DNA from: Rhizobiaceae bacterium | GTDB taxonomy: Bacteria; Pseudomonadota; Alphaproteobacteria; Rhizobiales; Rhizobiaceae | DNA: 64,000 bases | Assembly (NCBI GenBank): GCA_023953845.1 | Contig: JAMLJC010000002.1 | Coordinates: 802,088 to 866,087, forward strand | Direction: 5' to 3' | In this document: piece by piece, positions 19,132-27,329 of the stretch | Layout: each line of letters starts with the position of its first letter | Position numbering within the stretch: the stretch's first letter is position 1 | The notes under the pieces: model-generated | What the model saw: only the letters and a program-made list of their open reading frames with translations | What the model was told of the DNA's origin: nothing | The model's database searches: none | Translations under genes and position numbers: made by a program

Positions 19132-19407
19132 ATGACCGATCTGGTTAGACCTCGCGTCAAATACGTCATTGGGCCGGATGGAAGCCCTCTGACGATTGCG
19201 GATCTTCCGCCATCGAATACCCGCCGCTGGGTCATACGCCGAAAGGCCGAAGTGGTGGCCGCCGTTCGCGGCGGACTGCTCAGCCTCGACGAGGCATGTC
19301 AGCGCTACAAGCTTACCACGGAGGAGTTCCTCTCGTGGCAGGCGTCGATTGACGAATACGGCCTTGCCGGGCTGCGTACCACACGCATCCAGCAATATCG
19401 CCACTAG
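19132..19407 (+). CDS. sciP: CtrA inhibitor SciP (DUF1153)
   Basis: A 91-residue DUF1153 protein, recognisable across its length: YVIGPDGSPLTIADLPP, then RRWVIRRKAEVVAAVRGGLL, and an HTH-like LSLDEACQRYKLTTEEF. In Caulobacter SciP is a helix-turn-helix protein that stops CtrA activating its promoters. This host copy is notable because the prophage 17 kb away encodes a CtrA-like protein. Its stop overlaps the convergent PqiA-like gene by four bases. Confidence 0.92.
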   Translation: MTDLVRPRVKYVIGPDGSPLTIADLPPSNTRRWVIRRKAEVVAAVRGGLLSLDEACQRYKLTTEEFLSWQASIDEYGLAGLRTTRIQQYRH

Positions 19408-19898
19408 GCTCCTTCCCGTTTCTCGCTTCTCTTGAGCAGGTAGGACGCCGCGACGGTCAGCACAACCGAAGCGGCGAAAAACCACAGGCCGGGCTTGGTG
19501 AAGGCCGTGGCGAAGCCGCTCGTTTTGGCGGCGAAGATGACCAGCGCGACCAGAACGACATCCAGCATCGACCAGTTGGACAACGCCCTGAACCAGGACG
19601 GTATGCGGTCGTGCGCGCGCTGCCCGGCATAGGCCCAGACGTTGAGCAGAGCCAGCTTGGCTGCCGGGAAGACGACGGAAAACAGCGCCACGAGCAGGGA
19701 GAGCGCCACGTCGCCGCCATTCCATAGGCTGGCGATGATGCCGGCGAGCGACGGCTCGTCGCTGAAGAAATAGAGCCGGTCGACGCGCAACAGCGGCAGC
19801 ACGATGCCGAGGCCGAAGCACAGCGTCGCGGAAAACAGAAGGAGCGGCAGGGCTGGGCGCATCGACGTCGTTTGTGATGACGATGATGGCGAAATCAT
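19404..19898 (-). CDS. Paraquat-inducible protein A-like membrane protein
   Basis: A 164-residue inner-membrane protein with four hydrophobic segments. It has the PqiA-domain look: LLFSATLCFGLGIVLP, then VDRLYFFSDEPSLAGIIASLW, and FRALSNWSMLDVVLVALVIF. PqiA-type proteins take part in envelope lipid transport or stress. I start at the ATG at 19898, which overlaps the rlmB stop by four bases, so it is translated after rlmB. Confidence 0.78.
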   Translation of the reverse strand: MISPSSSSQTTSMRPALPLLLFSATLCFGLGIVLPLLRVDRLYFFSDEPSLAGIIASLWNGGDVALSLLVALFSVVFPAAKLALLNVWAYAGQRAHDRIPSWFRALSNWSMLDVVLVALVIFAAKTSGFATAFTKPGLWFFAASVVLTVAASYLLKRSEKREGA

Positions 19899-20749
19899 GC
19901 GCCGCCCAGCAGATGCCGCCGCGCCGCGTAAAGCGCCACGGCCGCTGCATTGGAGACGTTGAGCGAGCGGATCGCGCCCGGCATGTCGAGGCGGGCAAGC
20001 GCGTTGACCGTCATGCGCGTCTTCTGGCGCAGCCCCTTGCCCTCGGCGCCGAGCACCAGCGCGATCCTGTCCCCCCTGAAGGTTTCTTCCAGTGCCGCCG
20101 GTCCCTCTGAATCGAGGCCGACCGTCTGGAAGCCGGCCGCGTGCAACTCGTCCAGCGCCTCCGCCAGATTGCGGACCTCTATATGGTCGATATGTTCCAG
20201 CGCACCCGAGGCGGCTTTTGCGAGCACGCCGCTTTCGGCCGGACTGTGGCGTTCGGTCGTGATCAGCGCGCCGGCGTCGAAGGCCACTGCGGAGCGCAGG
20301 ATCGCGCCGACATTGTGCGGGTCGGTGACCTGATCGAGCACGACGACGAGCGACACGTCGCCGAGCGCGTCGAGCCGCTTCGCCGGCAGGGGATCGACCT
20401 CGATCACGACGCCCTGATGCACGGCATCCGAGCCGGTGATGCGGTCTATGTCGCGCGGCTCGACCATCTCGACCGGGAACGGCAGGCCGGCCGGATCGGC
20501 GATGCCCAGACGCTCCAGCGCGTTGCGCGTCGCCATCATCCTGCGGATTCTGCGTCTTGGATTGTCGATGGCGGCGCGCACCGTGTGCAGGCCGTAGAGG
20601 CGTACGGCATCGCCTGCGGGCGGCGCACCGGCCGGCACGGCGGGACGCGGCCTGTGCTTCGGCGCTCCGCCGGCCTTCTGGTCGCGATGCGCGCGCCGCA
20701 ATTTCGCATAGTGCGTGTCTTTCGGCGTGCCGGTCTTGCGGTCGGTCAT
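19895..20749 (-). CDS. rlmB: 23S rRNA guanosine-2'-O-methyltransferase RlmB-like
   Basis: A SPOUT (TrmH) methyltransferase of 284 residues. The N-terminal substrate domain contains LYGLHTVRAAIDNP, and the catalytic core has motif 1 (DQVTDPHNVGAILRSA), motif 2 (LVLGAEGKGLR) and motif 3 (IRSLNVSNAAAVALY), which form the knot and bind S-adenosylmethionine. RlmB methylates G2251 of 23S rRNA. A basic N-terminal tail is common in this group. Another TrmH enzyme is possible but less likely. Confidence 0.88.
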   Translation of the reverse strand: MTDRKTGTPKDTHYAKLRRAHRDQKAGGAPKHRPRPAVPAGAPPAGDAVRLYGLHTVRAAIDNPRRRIRRMMATRNALERLGIADPAGLPFPVEMVEPRDIDRITGSDAVHQGVVIEVDPLPAKRLDALGDVSLVVVLDQVTDPHNVGAILRSAVAFDAGALITTERHSPAESGVLAKAASGALEHIDHIEVRNLAEALDELHAAGFQTVGLDSEGPAALEETFRGDRIALVLGAEGKGLRQKTRMTVNALARLDMPGAIRSLNVSNAAAVALYAARRHLLGGA

Positions 20750-21017
20750 CTGTCGCTCCGCGAACGCGTTGCCCGTGATTACACGGCTCGCGCATCAGAT
20801 GTCCCGCCGGCCGGCAAAAGTAAACCTCGCCGATATCGGCAAGCGCGGACCTTCGGATTGCGCCGGGATTCGTTGCGCGCCGGCTTCGTCATAAATCGCG
20901 TCCGGGCGTCGCGATGCGGTTGACAGGGTAGGGGCTAGTCGCCATAAGGCGCTTCGCGTGTTTTGGGGCCTGCCCCGAAACGCCAACGCCTCGCAGCAAG
21001 ACTTCCGGCGTCAGTAC

Positions 21018-21102
21018 GGAGGGGTGCCCGAGTGGTTAAAGGGGACGGACTGTAAATCCGTTGGCTCAGCCTACGTTGGTTCGAATCCAACCCCCTCCAC
21101 CA
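21018..21102 (+). tRNA. tRNA-Tyr (anticodon GTA)
   Basis: An 85-base class II tRNA. The acceptor GGAGGGG pairs with CCCCTCC. The anticodon GTA is at 21052-21054 in the loop CTGTAAA, followed by a long variable arm typical of tRNA-Tyr. The T arm is GTTGG-TTCGAAT-CCAAC, and an encoded CCA ends the gene. Confidence 0.96.
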
Positions 21103-21177
21103 CTGCCACGGAAGTTTGCCTGCGCGTCCGTCGAGCGGTCTCGCGTTTCGGCGCGGACCATGCGATGGTCGGCCGGC

Positions 21178-21251
21178 GCGGGTGTAGCTCAATGGTAGAG
21201 CAGCAGCCTTCCAAGCTGAATACGAGGGTTCGATTCCCTTCACCCGCTCCA
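21178..21251 (+). tRNA. tRNA-Gly (anticodon TCC)
   Basis: A 74-base tRNA with acceptor GCGGGTG pairing to CACCCGC, D arm with AGCTCAATGGTAGAGC, anticodon TCC at 21210-21212, T loop GTTCGATTC, and an encoded CCA. The prophage integrase lies 75 bases downstream, so this gene is the likely integration target. Confidence 0.96.
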
Positions 21252-21325
21252 ACTCTAGGCCTTGATTTTTCTGCTGTTCAACGATTGAGCGCATTTCGCC
21301 GTTTCACTGCCGTTTCAGGGCTGTT
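21225..21325 (+). other. Probable left attachment region (attL)
   Basis: The 3' half of tRNA-Gly followed directly by a convergent tyrosine integrase is the classical arrangement of phage integration into a tRNA gene. The core cannot be fixed because the right junction is outside the window; it should repeat part of the T arm and acceptor stem. Confidence 0.55.
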
Positions 21326-22504
21326 TCACTTCCTCAGTTTCGACCGCGCCTTGGCGACCTTGCGGTTGTTGTCAAGATCGTCATTCCGGACGTACCCGAG
21401 TGTGGTCCGTGCGTTCGTGTGGCCAGCCATTTTGCGCGCCAGTTCGATGCTTCCCGTTGCCTCTTCGGCTTCCGAGATGGCGCCAGCTCGAGCGTCCATC
21501 GACCAGACGGTCTCAGGAACGCCGGCGGCCTTGGCGATCTCTCTCCAATCCGTGGCATAGTAGTTTTCACGGTACGGGAGGCCAGTCTCTTCCGAGACGA
21601 TAAGCGGGCCGAATTTCGGGAAAGCGATCTTCTTCAGCACCAATTGCACGAGCGGGCAGGCCTTCAGGTCATGCCTGGTCGCCGCCTTGTTCTTGCTGGT
21701 CGAAGGCACAGTCAGGATCATGCCCGCGGTGATATCGGCCGCCGTCAGGCCCCGCCATTTTGTCTTGCCGCGCACGATGCCGCCGACGTCGCCGTCCTCG
21801 ACCGGCAACCATTCTCCGATGATATGGATGCGGCGCAACGCCGTGTCCCACTGGATCGCCTGCGTCAGGGCAATGGACGGGCGCTTCTTCTTGATCGCCT
21901 GATTGCAGATAGCCAGCGCATGCTCGTATTCCATCTTGATCTTTCGCGTCGCGGGCGCGTCGAAGCGTATCAACGACAGGATCTCCCGCGCGGCAGAGCA
22001 TCCCGGCAGCTTCTGCTCGACGCCAAACGAGCATATCGCCCGCACCTTGCGAATCGCGCCGTGCGCGCGCCGCGTTCGACCTTTTGACCCCCATTCTCTA
22101 TACCAGCGGCGGAAATCCTCACCCTTCAGCTGCGAGACCTGGCGTTTCCCGACAGTCTTGTCGATCAACCGGAGCGACGGCTCGTAGTCACGTATGCGCG
22201 TCGTGTGCTTCAGCGCTTTGAACGGTGATTCGTCGTGGGTCCGGTAGATGCGAATCAGCGACGATACCGTCCCGTCGAATACGTCGCGCTGATTGATATT
22301 CTCAAGATCGGCAAGAAGTTCATCCGTCCAAAGGCGGCAAAGGCGGACGATCTCTCCGTCCTCGGCGCCGTCGGGTAGCAGACGCAGCGGAAGGCCGTCT
22401 GGCGCGCGTTTGCATGCGCGCTTCGGGTTCCAATAGTGCGCGACTGTGCCGTCGCCTCGTTTCCTGCCCTGGTAACCGGGCCGGTCCTTTCTGAGCTTAG
22501 TCAT
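21326..22504 (-). CDS. int: Tyrosine-type site-specific integrase
   Basis: A phage recombinase of about 392 residues. The catalytic domain is in the C-terminal half: an Arg region WDTALRRIHIIGEW, a later box II segment MDARAGAISEAEEATGS, LARKMAGHTNARTT (HxxxR-like, atypical) and a nucleophile Tyr in TLGYVRNDD. The N-terminal half (RRWYREWGSKGRTRRAHGAI) is the core-binding domain. I choose the ATG at 22504, which overlaps the upstream excisionase-like gene by eight bases. It is the last gene of the leftward operon, next to tRNA-Gly. Confidence 0.85.
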   Translation of the reverse strand: MTKLRKDRPGYQGRKRGDGTVAHYWNPKRACKRAPDGLPLRLLPDGAEDGEIVRLCRLWTDELLADLENINQRDVFDGTVSSLIRIYRTHDESPFKALKHTTRIRDYEPSLRLIDKTVGKRQVSQLKGEDFRRWYREWGSKGRTRRAHGAIRKVRAICSFGVEQKLPGCSAAREILSLIRFDAPATRKIKMEYEHALAICNQAIKKKRPSIALTQAIQWDTALRRIHIIGEWLPVEDGDVGGIVRGKTKWRGLTAADITAGMILTVPSTSKNKAATRHDLKACPLVQLVLKKIAFPKFGPLIVSEETGLPYRENYYATDWREIAKAAGVPETVWSMDARAGAISEAEEATGSIELARKMAGHTNARTTLGYVRNDDLDNNRKVAKARSKLRK

Positions 22505-22781
22505 CGAAGTTTTCTTCTCCATCGATACCGCCGGCAAAGGCGCCGGCCACGACAGGAGAATGGATGCCCGCGCGCCGGTCAAAGAATGCCTCGACGGCTC
22601 GCCGGTCTGTCTTGTTGATAAGTTCGTCCCGCTGTGGAAAACGGCGCGTCGCCCGGAGGCGGTTCAGCGCGCGCTCGGACAGCCCAAAGTGCGATCGCAA
22701 CTGCTCATCGGTCATGAACCGAGGCGGGATTACCGGCACAAGCGGCGGCGCATCGATCGTCGGTCGGCTATATCTCGACAT
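22497..22781 (-). CDS. Putative excisionase / small HTH protein
   Basis: A 94-residue protein with a winged-helix or MerR-like segment RFMTDEQLRSHFGLSERALN followed by RLRATRRFPQRDELINKTDR. Its place directly before the integrase gene, overlapping it, suggests the directionality factor (Xis) or a related DNA-binding accessory. I start at the ATG at 22781; the longer frame to 22928 overlaps the next gene extensively and is less likely. Confidence 0.6.
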   Translation of the reverse strand: MSRYSRPTIDAPPLVPVIPPRFMTDEQLRSHFGLSERALNRLRATRRFPQRDELINKTDRRAVEAFFDRRAGIHSPVVAGAFAGGIDGEENFDD

Positions 22782-23283
22782 CGTGGCCCTCAAGCCAAAG
22801 CCGGTATTTTCCGTCGATGTCCTGCCAGACGGCAGCGGCACGCTCGTCGTGGTCGAGCATCTTGCGCGTCGTGATTCCGCAGCGCCGGCAGACGTTTGCC
22901 TTTGCGTCTTCCGCACTGGAGACGCCAAGGAAGGTCCAGAAGCCGCGTTCAGAGCAGGCGATAGCCGCGCGACGCGCGAGAGGACCGCCTTTCATCTCTG
23001 GCTCTTCCGGTTCCGCTGCGGGTAGCGTGGGCGCTGCGGGTGCGTCTGGTATCTCTGGGCCTACCGCGTCCAACGCCTCTTCAGCGCCTCCTGTGGGCGA
23101 AAGAGAGGCTATGTCTTCTAGCGTGGGCGTGATGCCGGGTGCCGGTGCCAAGACGTCGATCACGACCTCGTCGCCCTCGACGCGGATGCGCCAGCCGTCG
23201 CAGTCGCCGACGGCGTCACCCAGCAGGGTTTCGATGGCCTCGCGAATCGGGAGGGCGTAGCGGTGGACAAGGGTAGGGGTCAT
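22768..23283 (-). CDS. Hypothetical phage protein with C-terminal CxxC motif
   Basis: 171 residues. The N-terminal part is acidic and Pro/Ala-rich in the middle (residues about 50-95). The C-terminal part has ANVCRRCGITTRKMLDHDER, a possible half zinc site, and ends in YRLWLEGHDVEI. It overlaps both neighbours by a few bases, in keeping with a tightly packed operon. No family recognised. Confidence 0.6.
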   Translation of the reverse strand: MTPTLVHRYALPIREAIETLLGDAVGDCDGWRIRVEGDEVVIDVLAPAPGITPTLEDIASLSPTGGAEEALDAVGPEIPDAPAAPTLPAAEPEEPEMKGGPLARRAAIACSERGFWTFLGVSSAEDAKANVCRRCGITTRKMLDHDERAAAVWQDIDGKYRLWLEGHDVEI

Positions 23284-23492
23284 TGGCCTACCTCCGGATG
23301 TAGCGCAGGAATTTCCGCCAATTCCTCATGCGTGAGCAGGCGATAGTTTGGGTATGTTCCCCCGCAGTCGCACCCGCTCTGAAAGCATGCCGCTGCCATT
23401 TCTGGATGGACTTCGTACCCGACCGGTGAGCCACAGCCGCCACAATGATGGTGCACGACAAAGCCGGCCCGGTATAGTTCTTCGAAGGTCAT
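23280..23492 (-). CDS. Small zinc-ribbon-like phage protein
   Basis: 70 residues with two pairs of metal-ligand-like residues: HHHCGGCGSPVGYE near residue 15 and FQSGCDCGGTYP near residue 38. I start at the ATG at 23492, whose ATGA overlaps the previous gene's stop. Likely a zinc-binding protein of unknown role. Confidence 0.6.
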   Translation of the reverse strand: MTFEELYRAGFVVHHHCGGCGSPVGYEVHPEMAAACFQSGCDCGGTYPNYRLLTHEELAEIPALHPEVGQ

Positions 23493-23818
23493 AGCCCGAC
23501 CTCCTCTAGAAAAGCGTCGAGCCCTTCGGGCTTCTCGGGCGTCACGAACGGCGCTTTGATCTCGGCATCCCAATGCCGGTTCAGCCGGTCCGAAAGCCGC
23601 TCTCTGATGCGGTGCATGGTTGGCAGTTTGAGAGCGTCCGAGGTGCGGGCGACACGGCGATCCCATTTCCGGATCTCGCGCCAGTACGTGCGATGCTCCT
23701 TGCGGGTGGCTTCCGGCAGCATGCGAAAGCACTTGCCGCAGATGGTTTCGCTGCTGCCGTCGTCGGCCTTGAACGTGCGGCGGCATCGCGGGTTGATGCA
23801 GGGGCGGCGGTCAGACAT
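23489..23818 (-). CDS. Hypothetical phage protein with N-terminal zinc-finger-like motif
   Basis: 109 residues. The N-terminus has CINPRCRRTF and ETICGKCFRML, two CxxC-like pairs that could hold one zinc ion. The rest is basic and helical (REIRKWDRRVARTSDALK). It is coupled to the downstream gene by a four-base overlap. Function unknown; nucleic-acid binding is a reasonable guess. Confidence 0.6.
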   Translation of the reverse strand: MSDRRPCINPRCRRTFKADDGSSETICGKCFRMLPEATRKEHRTYWREIRKWDRRVARTSDALKLPTMHRIRERLSDRLNRHWDAEIKAPFVTPEKPEGLDAFLEEVGL

Positions 23819-24191
23819 TGAGCGCGCCCCACTGGATCAGCACGCCCTCGAAGCGATCCACGCCGGGATGGTTGTCCATCCAGAACGTCGCCATATCGCT
23901 CCAATCCTCGAAACCGTCGAGCCGAGCGAAGTGATCGAGGCCGACCTCGACGGGACGGCCGTCAAGCATGATAGAGGGTTGGCGGCCTGCCGGCATGTCA
24001 ATGACGATACGCAACACCGCGATACAGGTCGTGCGTGCGACCAACCTGCAGTGCTTCGTCCGCATCCCGGTATAGAGTTGCAGGCGCTCACCAGGCCGCG
24101 CGTGCCGTCGGCGATCTGCCCGGATCGTCTGACGCTTTCGGCCCGATAAGATGGGCTCGGCGAACTGCTTCTTGAAGGAATAGGCCACCAT
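23811..24191 (-). CDS. ASCH domain-containing protein
   Basis: 126 residues. The N-terminus SFKKQFAEPILSGRKRQTIR followed by HARPGERLQLYTGMRTKHC is the typical ASCH/PUA-like beginning seen in phage and bacterial small proteins. ASCH domains bind RNA, and some act on modified nucleosides. It shares its first base with the J-domain gene's last base. Confidence 0.78.
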   Translation of the reverse strand: MVAYSFKKQFAEPILSGRKRQTIRADRRRHARPGERLQLYTGMRTKHCRLVARTTCIAVLRIVIDMPAGRQPSIMLDGRPVEVGLDHFARLDGFEDWSDMATFWMDNHPGVDRFEGVLIQWGALNV

Positions 24192-24775
24192 TAGCCGATC
24201 TCCTTCAGAGCTTCAGCCTTGGCGGCGTTGAGTTCGGCCATAGCCTCGGCGCTGCCGCCGGCATCCGGGTGGCGTTCCTTCGCCAACTCGCGATAGCGCT
24301 TCTCGACCATGTCGCGGTTCGGGCGGAGCATGCCCGGGCCGAACAGAAGCACTTCGCGCCACGATTTCTTCGCACCCGGCGCGGGAAGAGCCGCAAAGCC
24401 GGTGAAGGTAGCCCTGACGATGTGCAGGCCGCCGTGCCGGAGTTCCGTCCGGCGCGCCTCGATGACGTGATGGATCGCCTGCAGGTTATCCTCGACCTTC
24501 GGATACCGGTCGACGGCGATGCAAACGGAAAGCCCATCCCACGAAAACCAGACTGCTACACCCGGATCCTGCGGCTTCTGTTCTCCGAGCGTCACGTTGG
24601 ATGAGATGACCAGACCTTCGATCTTCTTCTCGCTATCGCGCGAAAAGGCGAACAGGCTGTCTCGCACATTCGACAGCGCGCCATTGAGCGAAGTCCGGAA
24701 TTGCGACTTCACGGGCGTTTTGGTGCGCGGCATCGTCGCCGGCCAGGTTAGGGGAAAGGCGGTCGGCAGCATCAC
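24191..24775 (-). CDS. J-domain-containing phage protein
   Basis: 194 residues. The C-terminal 60 residues look like a DnaJ domain: NRDMVEKRYRELAKERHPDA with the HPD tripeptide, then GGSAEAMAELNAAKAEAL. J domains stimulate Hsp70 ATPase, so this protein may recruit host DnaK. The N-terminal part (VWFSWDGLSVCIAVDRYPKV) has no family I know. Such proteins sit beside recombination genes in several alphaproteobacterial prophages. Confidence 0.72.
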   Translation of the reverse strand: MMLPTAFPLTWPATMPRTKTPVKSQFRTSLNGALSNVRDSLFAFSRDSEKKIEGLVISSNVTLGEQKPQDPGVAVWFSWDGLSVCIAVDRYPKVEDNLQAIHHVIEARRTELRHGGLHIVRATFTGFAALPAPGAKKSWREVLLFGPGMLRPNRDMVEKRYRELAKERHPDAGGSAEAMAELNAAKAEALKEIG

Positions 24776-25371
24776 ATCACCACCGTGATTTTCTCGGCCA
24801 CGGCCTCATTGGCGCGACGCGTAATCCAAGGATTTCTGCGGTTGCTCGACTGTTCGGAACCTGTAGCCCATCGGCAATTGCCGGGTTCGTAGTTGCCGTC
24901 GTTGTCGATGCGATCGAGCGTCATGCATTCTGGTCGTTCGCCCATGTCGGAGAGAAACGCCTTGAAAGACCGCCGCCAGCGCGCGCACATCGTAATGCCG
25001 CGACCGCCATACCGATCGTAGTGATCGTCGTTCGGGTTGAAACACCGCTGTTTTGCGCTGTCCCACGACTTATAGGTCGGCGTTCCTACCCAGCCATGGA
25101 TGAAGTTTTGGCGATGGCCGGCTGCAAGGTTGGCGTCGCCCACTTCCCGCTGAAGGCATCCACACGATGACGTGTGGCCAGACCTCAGCCGAAAGCCCGG
25201 AACCTCGACCGCCGTTCCGCAATCGCAAGTGCAGCGCCAGACCGACTTGCGATTGCTGTTGGTGAACGCGAAGGCCATCACGACGAGTCGGCCGAAACGC
25301 TGGCCGGAAAGATCGAGGCGGTTGTGTGCTGCCTCCTGCTGCGGCGACCAGGTGCGGACGTCAGCCGACAT
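24772..25371 (-). CDS. HNH-like endonuclease family protein (copy 1 of 3)
   Basis: 199 residues. An N-terminal module opens with RFGRLVVMAFA and has a zinc-ribbon-like pair, CTCDCGT and SCGCLQRE. The middle has KQRCFNPNDDHYDRYGGRGI and the C-terminal half has an HNH-like core LDRIDNDGNYEPGNCRWAT. Two relatives lie at 43973-44497 and 59907-60617. Free-standing phage proteins of this form are thought to be homing-type nucleases; activity is inferred. It overlaps the next gene by four bases. Confidence 0.75.
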   Translation of the reverse strand: MSADVRTWSPQQEAAHNRLDLSGQRFGRLVVMAFAFTNSNRKSVWRCTCDCGTAVEVPGFRLRSGHTSSCGCLQREVGDANLAAGHRQNFIHGWVGTPTYKSWDSAKQRCFNPNDDHYDRYGGRGITMCARWRRSFKAFLSDMGERPECMTLDRIDNDGNYEPGNCRWATGSEQSSNRRNPWITRRANEAVAEKITVVM

Positions 25372-25585
25372 GGCGCACCTCCCGAACCTTCAACAGGTAG
25401 CCAACGCCGGCTTCACCATGGATCGGCTGACCTTCCCGTTTGAGACGCTTGATGTCCCGGTAGACTGTGCGGGTCGACACACGGAGGTGCTTTGCCAGCT
25501 CTTCCGCTGTGATTAGCCCGGTTCGCAACAGGCGGAGCGTCCGGAGCTTTCTGCCCATCTGGCGGTCGCAATGGACGCACATCAC
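25361..25585 (-). CDS. Small HTH_11-type DNA-binding protein
   Basis: 74 residues, nearly all one winged helix-turn-helix of the DeoR/HTH_11 kind: LRTLRLLRTGLITAEELAKH followed by LRVSTRTVYRDIKRLKREGQ and PIHGEAGVGYLL. An N-terminal HCDRQ segment precedes it. Probably a regulator within the early operon. Its start overlaps the stop of the exonuclease gene. Confidence 0.72.
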   Translation of the reverse strand: MMCVHCDRQMGRKLRTLRLLRTGLITAEELAKHLRVSTRTVYRDIKRLKREGQPIHGEAGVGYLLKVREVRHVG

Positions 25586-26286
25586 CGTGCCTCCCGCAAA
25601 GCCACTTCTGACGAGAACTTCACGTCCTCGTTGAACTCCGACTTGTCGATGACCCAGCGCAGATAGGACGGGTCAATGCGGGCGATCTCCGAGAAGAATT
25701 TGCCGCGATGCTTGTTGCCGCCCGGGAACTTGAGGAGCCTGATCGGATTGGCGCTGATGTCGAGCAGCTGCTCGACGGTGTGTGTCTCCAAGAGCTTGAG
25801 CAGGATATGAGCCGTGACCCACGTATCCGGCCCAGCGCGGTGGCTGGGCTGCGCGCGCTCGTCGTCGTGCGGCACAAGCCCGAGCTCGTATCGGATCGAG
25901 CCGTTGGAATGGCCCTGCAGGTCGGGCCAGATCACCCGCGCCGACTTCAACGTGCAAATGAAGGGTAGGCGGGTTTTCAGGAAGCGGCTATCGAACTGCC
26001 AGTTGTGCGCGCAGAATATGTCGGCGCCGGCCGCGACCTCTGCCCGGACCTCGTCAGGGTCCGCGCCGAAGCGGACGTGATCATCGGTCAGGTGATGGAC
26101 GGCCATCGCCGGGAAGCCGATCGGCATGCCCGGATTGACGATGACCGATTCCGGCCCGCGCTCGATCTGCCAGCCGTCGGGGAACAGGCGCACATCCGTC
26201 CACCCGATCTCGACCATCTCGGCGGGATCGTCGATGCCCGTCGTTTCGGTATCAACGACGCGGATGAGGGTGAATGGTTCGGCCAT
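25582..26286 (-). CDS. DnaQ-family 3'-5' exonuclease with C-terminal DUF3820-like segment
   Basis: 234 residues. The DEDD core shows VVDTETTGIDD (motif ExoI), FCAHNWQFDSRFLK (ExoII) and a late HRAGPDTWVTAHILL (ExoIII, with H and D). The C-terminal KFPGGNKHRGKFFSEIARID then SYLRWVIDK resembles the small domain that follows exonuclease X-like proteins (DUF3820). It should trim DNA 3' ends. A second exonuclease is encoded 365 bases upstream at 26651. Confidence 0.82.
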   Translation of the reverse strand: MAEPFTLIRVVDTETTGIDDPAEMVEIGWTDVRLFPDGWQIERGPESVIVNPGMPIGFPAMAVHHLTDDHVRFGADPDEVRAEVAAGADIFCAHNWQFDSRFLKTRLPFICTLKSARVIWPDLQGHSNGSIRYELGLVPHDDERAQPSHRAGPDTWVTAHILLKLLETHTVEQLLDISANPIRLLKFPGGNKHRGKFFSEIARIDPSYLRWVIDKSEFNEDVKFSSEVALREAR

Positions 26287-26651
26287 CAGAACTCGACCTC
26301 CTGCGTCTCGGGAAGGTGCTCGATCGCCGGTAGCGAGGCGGGAGGCTCAATGGGAGGCGCCGGGACAACGAAGCTCACCTCGGTAGCAGGCCACGTCCAA
26401 CGCTCGCCTTTGTCGGATTTCACCCACAGGAAGCCGTCGGCGGCAGCGATTACCTGGGCCACGACCCCATTCGTCCAGCGGACGCGATCTCCGGGATCGA
26501 GGCGAGGGTAGACGAGCGTGACCTCTTCGGCCCCCACAGAGACCGGGCTGTAGTAACCATCGATATCGAGGAACACCTGCGCATCGCCGCGCTGATCGTG
26601 ACGAACGGTACCCATGACCGATACGCGGTCGCCTTTGCGGAACGTGCCCAT
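26286..26651 (-). CDS. Hypothetical phage protein, beta-barrel-like
   Basis: 121 residues with two similar segments, FRKGDRVSVMGTVRHDQRGD and LDPGDRVRWTNGVVAQVIAA, that look like small SH3/KOW-like barrels, then a proline-rich tail. It sits between two exonuclease genes and shares single-base junctions with both. No family recognised. Confidence 0.6.
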   Translation of the reverse strand: MGTFRKGDRVSVMGTVRHDQRGDAQVFLDIDGYYSPVSVGAEEVTLVYPRLDPGDRVRWTNGVVAQVIAAADGFLWVKSDKGERWTWPATEVSFVVPAPPIEPPASLPAIEHLPETQEVEF

Positions 26652-27328
26652 CAGAATCGCTCCGGCATCGCGTTGGCGGGAAGCGGATCGACCGCTGCCG
26701 GCGCGAGCGGCGGCGTCTTGGCGAGGTGCACCTTGGCGTCAGGCAGCGCGCCGACGGCGTGCAGGTGGCGGAACAGTGCCAGCGTGGCACGCGTATCTCC
26801 CTTCGCCGAATGTGCCTCCGGTATGAAGAAGCCCAGATGCGCGGAGCAATCGGTCAGCTTCGGGTAGCCACGGCCGCCCCCTGACTTCTTGACGCCCAGC
26901 GCCATAGCCGCGCGCATGACGCAGATGTTCGGCGTTTCGTGAAACAGATCGGGATGGCCCGCGCGCCGCAACTCGCCGCGCATCATCTTGCAGTCGAACT
27001 GCGCATTGAAGGCGACCATGACGTATCCGGCGCCGACCAGCCTGACATAGGTTTCGAGCACGGCCGCGATCGGCGTCCCGTTCTCGGCCAGGAACTTCGT
27101 CGTCAGACCGTTCACCGCGCCGGCCTCGGCTGGCATTTCCCATCCGTCTGGCTTCACGTAGAGGTCTATCTCGTCCTCTTCATCGAGATCGTCATTGAGC
27201 AGGATCGCGCTGAAGTGCGCCAGCCGGGGTTGCCGCGGATCATCGGCCGGGATCGGCTCGCCGGTCTCAGGATCCTTGAACAGGAACAAGCCGGTCGTCT
27301 CGGTGTCGAAGATGCAGAATTTCGGCAT
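26651..27328 (-). CDS. DnaQ-family 3'-5' exonuclease
   Basis: 225 residues. DEDDh motifs are clear: FCIFDTETTGLF (ExoI), MVAFNAQFDCKMMRGEL (ExoII) and HSAKGDTRATLALFRHL (ExoIII, with the catalytic His and Asp). It resembles the epsilon subunit or RNase T-like proteins used by phages in replication or recombination. It differs from the exonuclease at 25582 in length and C-terminus, so it is not a recent copy. Confidence 0.83.
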   Translation of the reverse strand: MPKFCIFDTETTGLFLFKDPETGEPIPADDPRQPRLAHFSAILLNDDLDEEDEIDLYVKPDGWEMPAEAGAVNGLTTKFLAENGTPIAAVLETYVRLVGAGYVMVAFNAQFDCKMMRGELRRAGHPDLFHETPNICVMRAAMALGVKKSGGGRGYPKLTDCSAHLGFFIPEAHSAKGDTRATLALFRHLHAVGALPDAKVHLAKTPPLAPAAVDPLPANAMPERF

Positions 27329-27329
27329 T

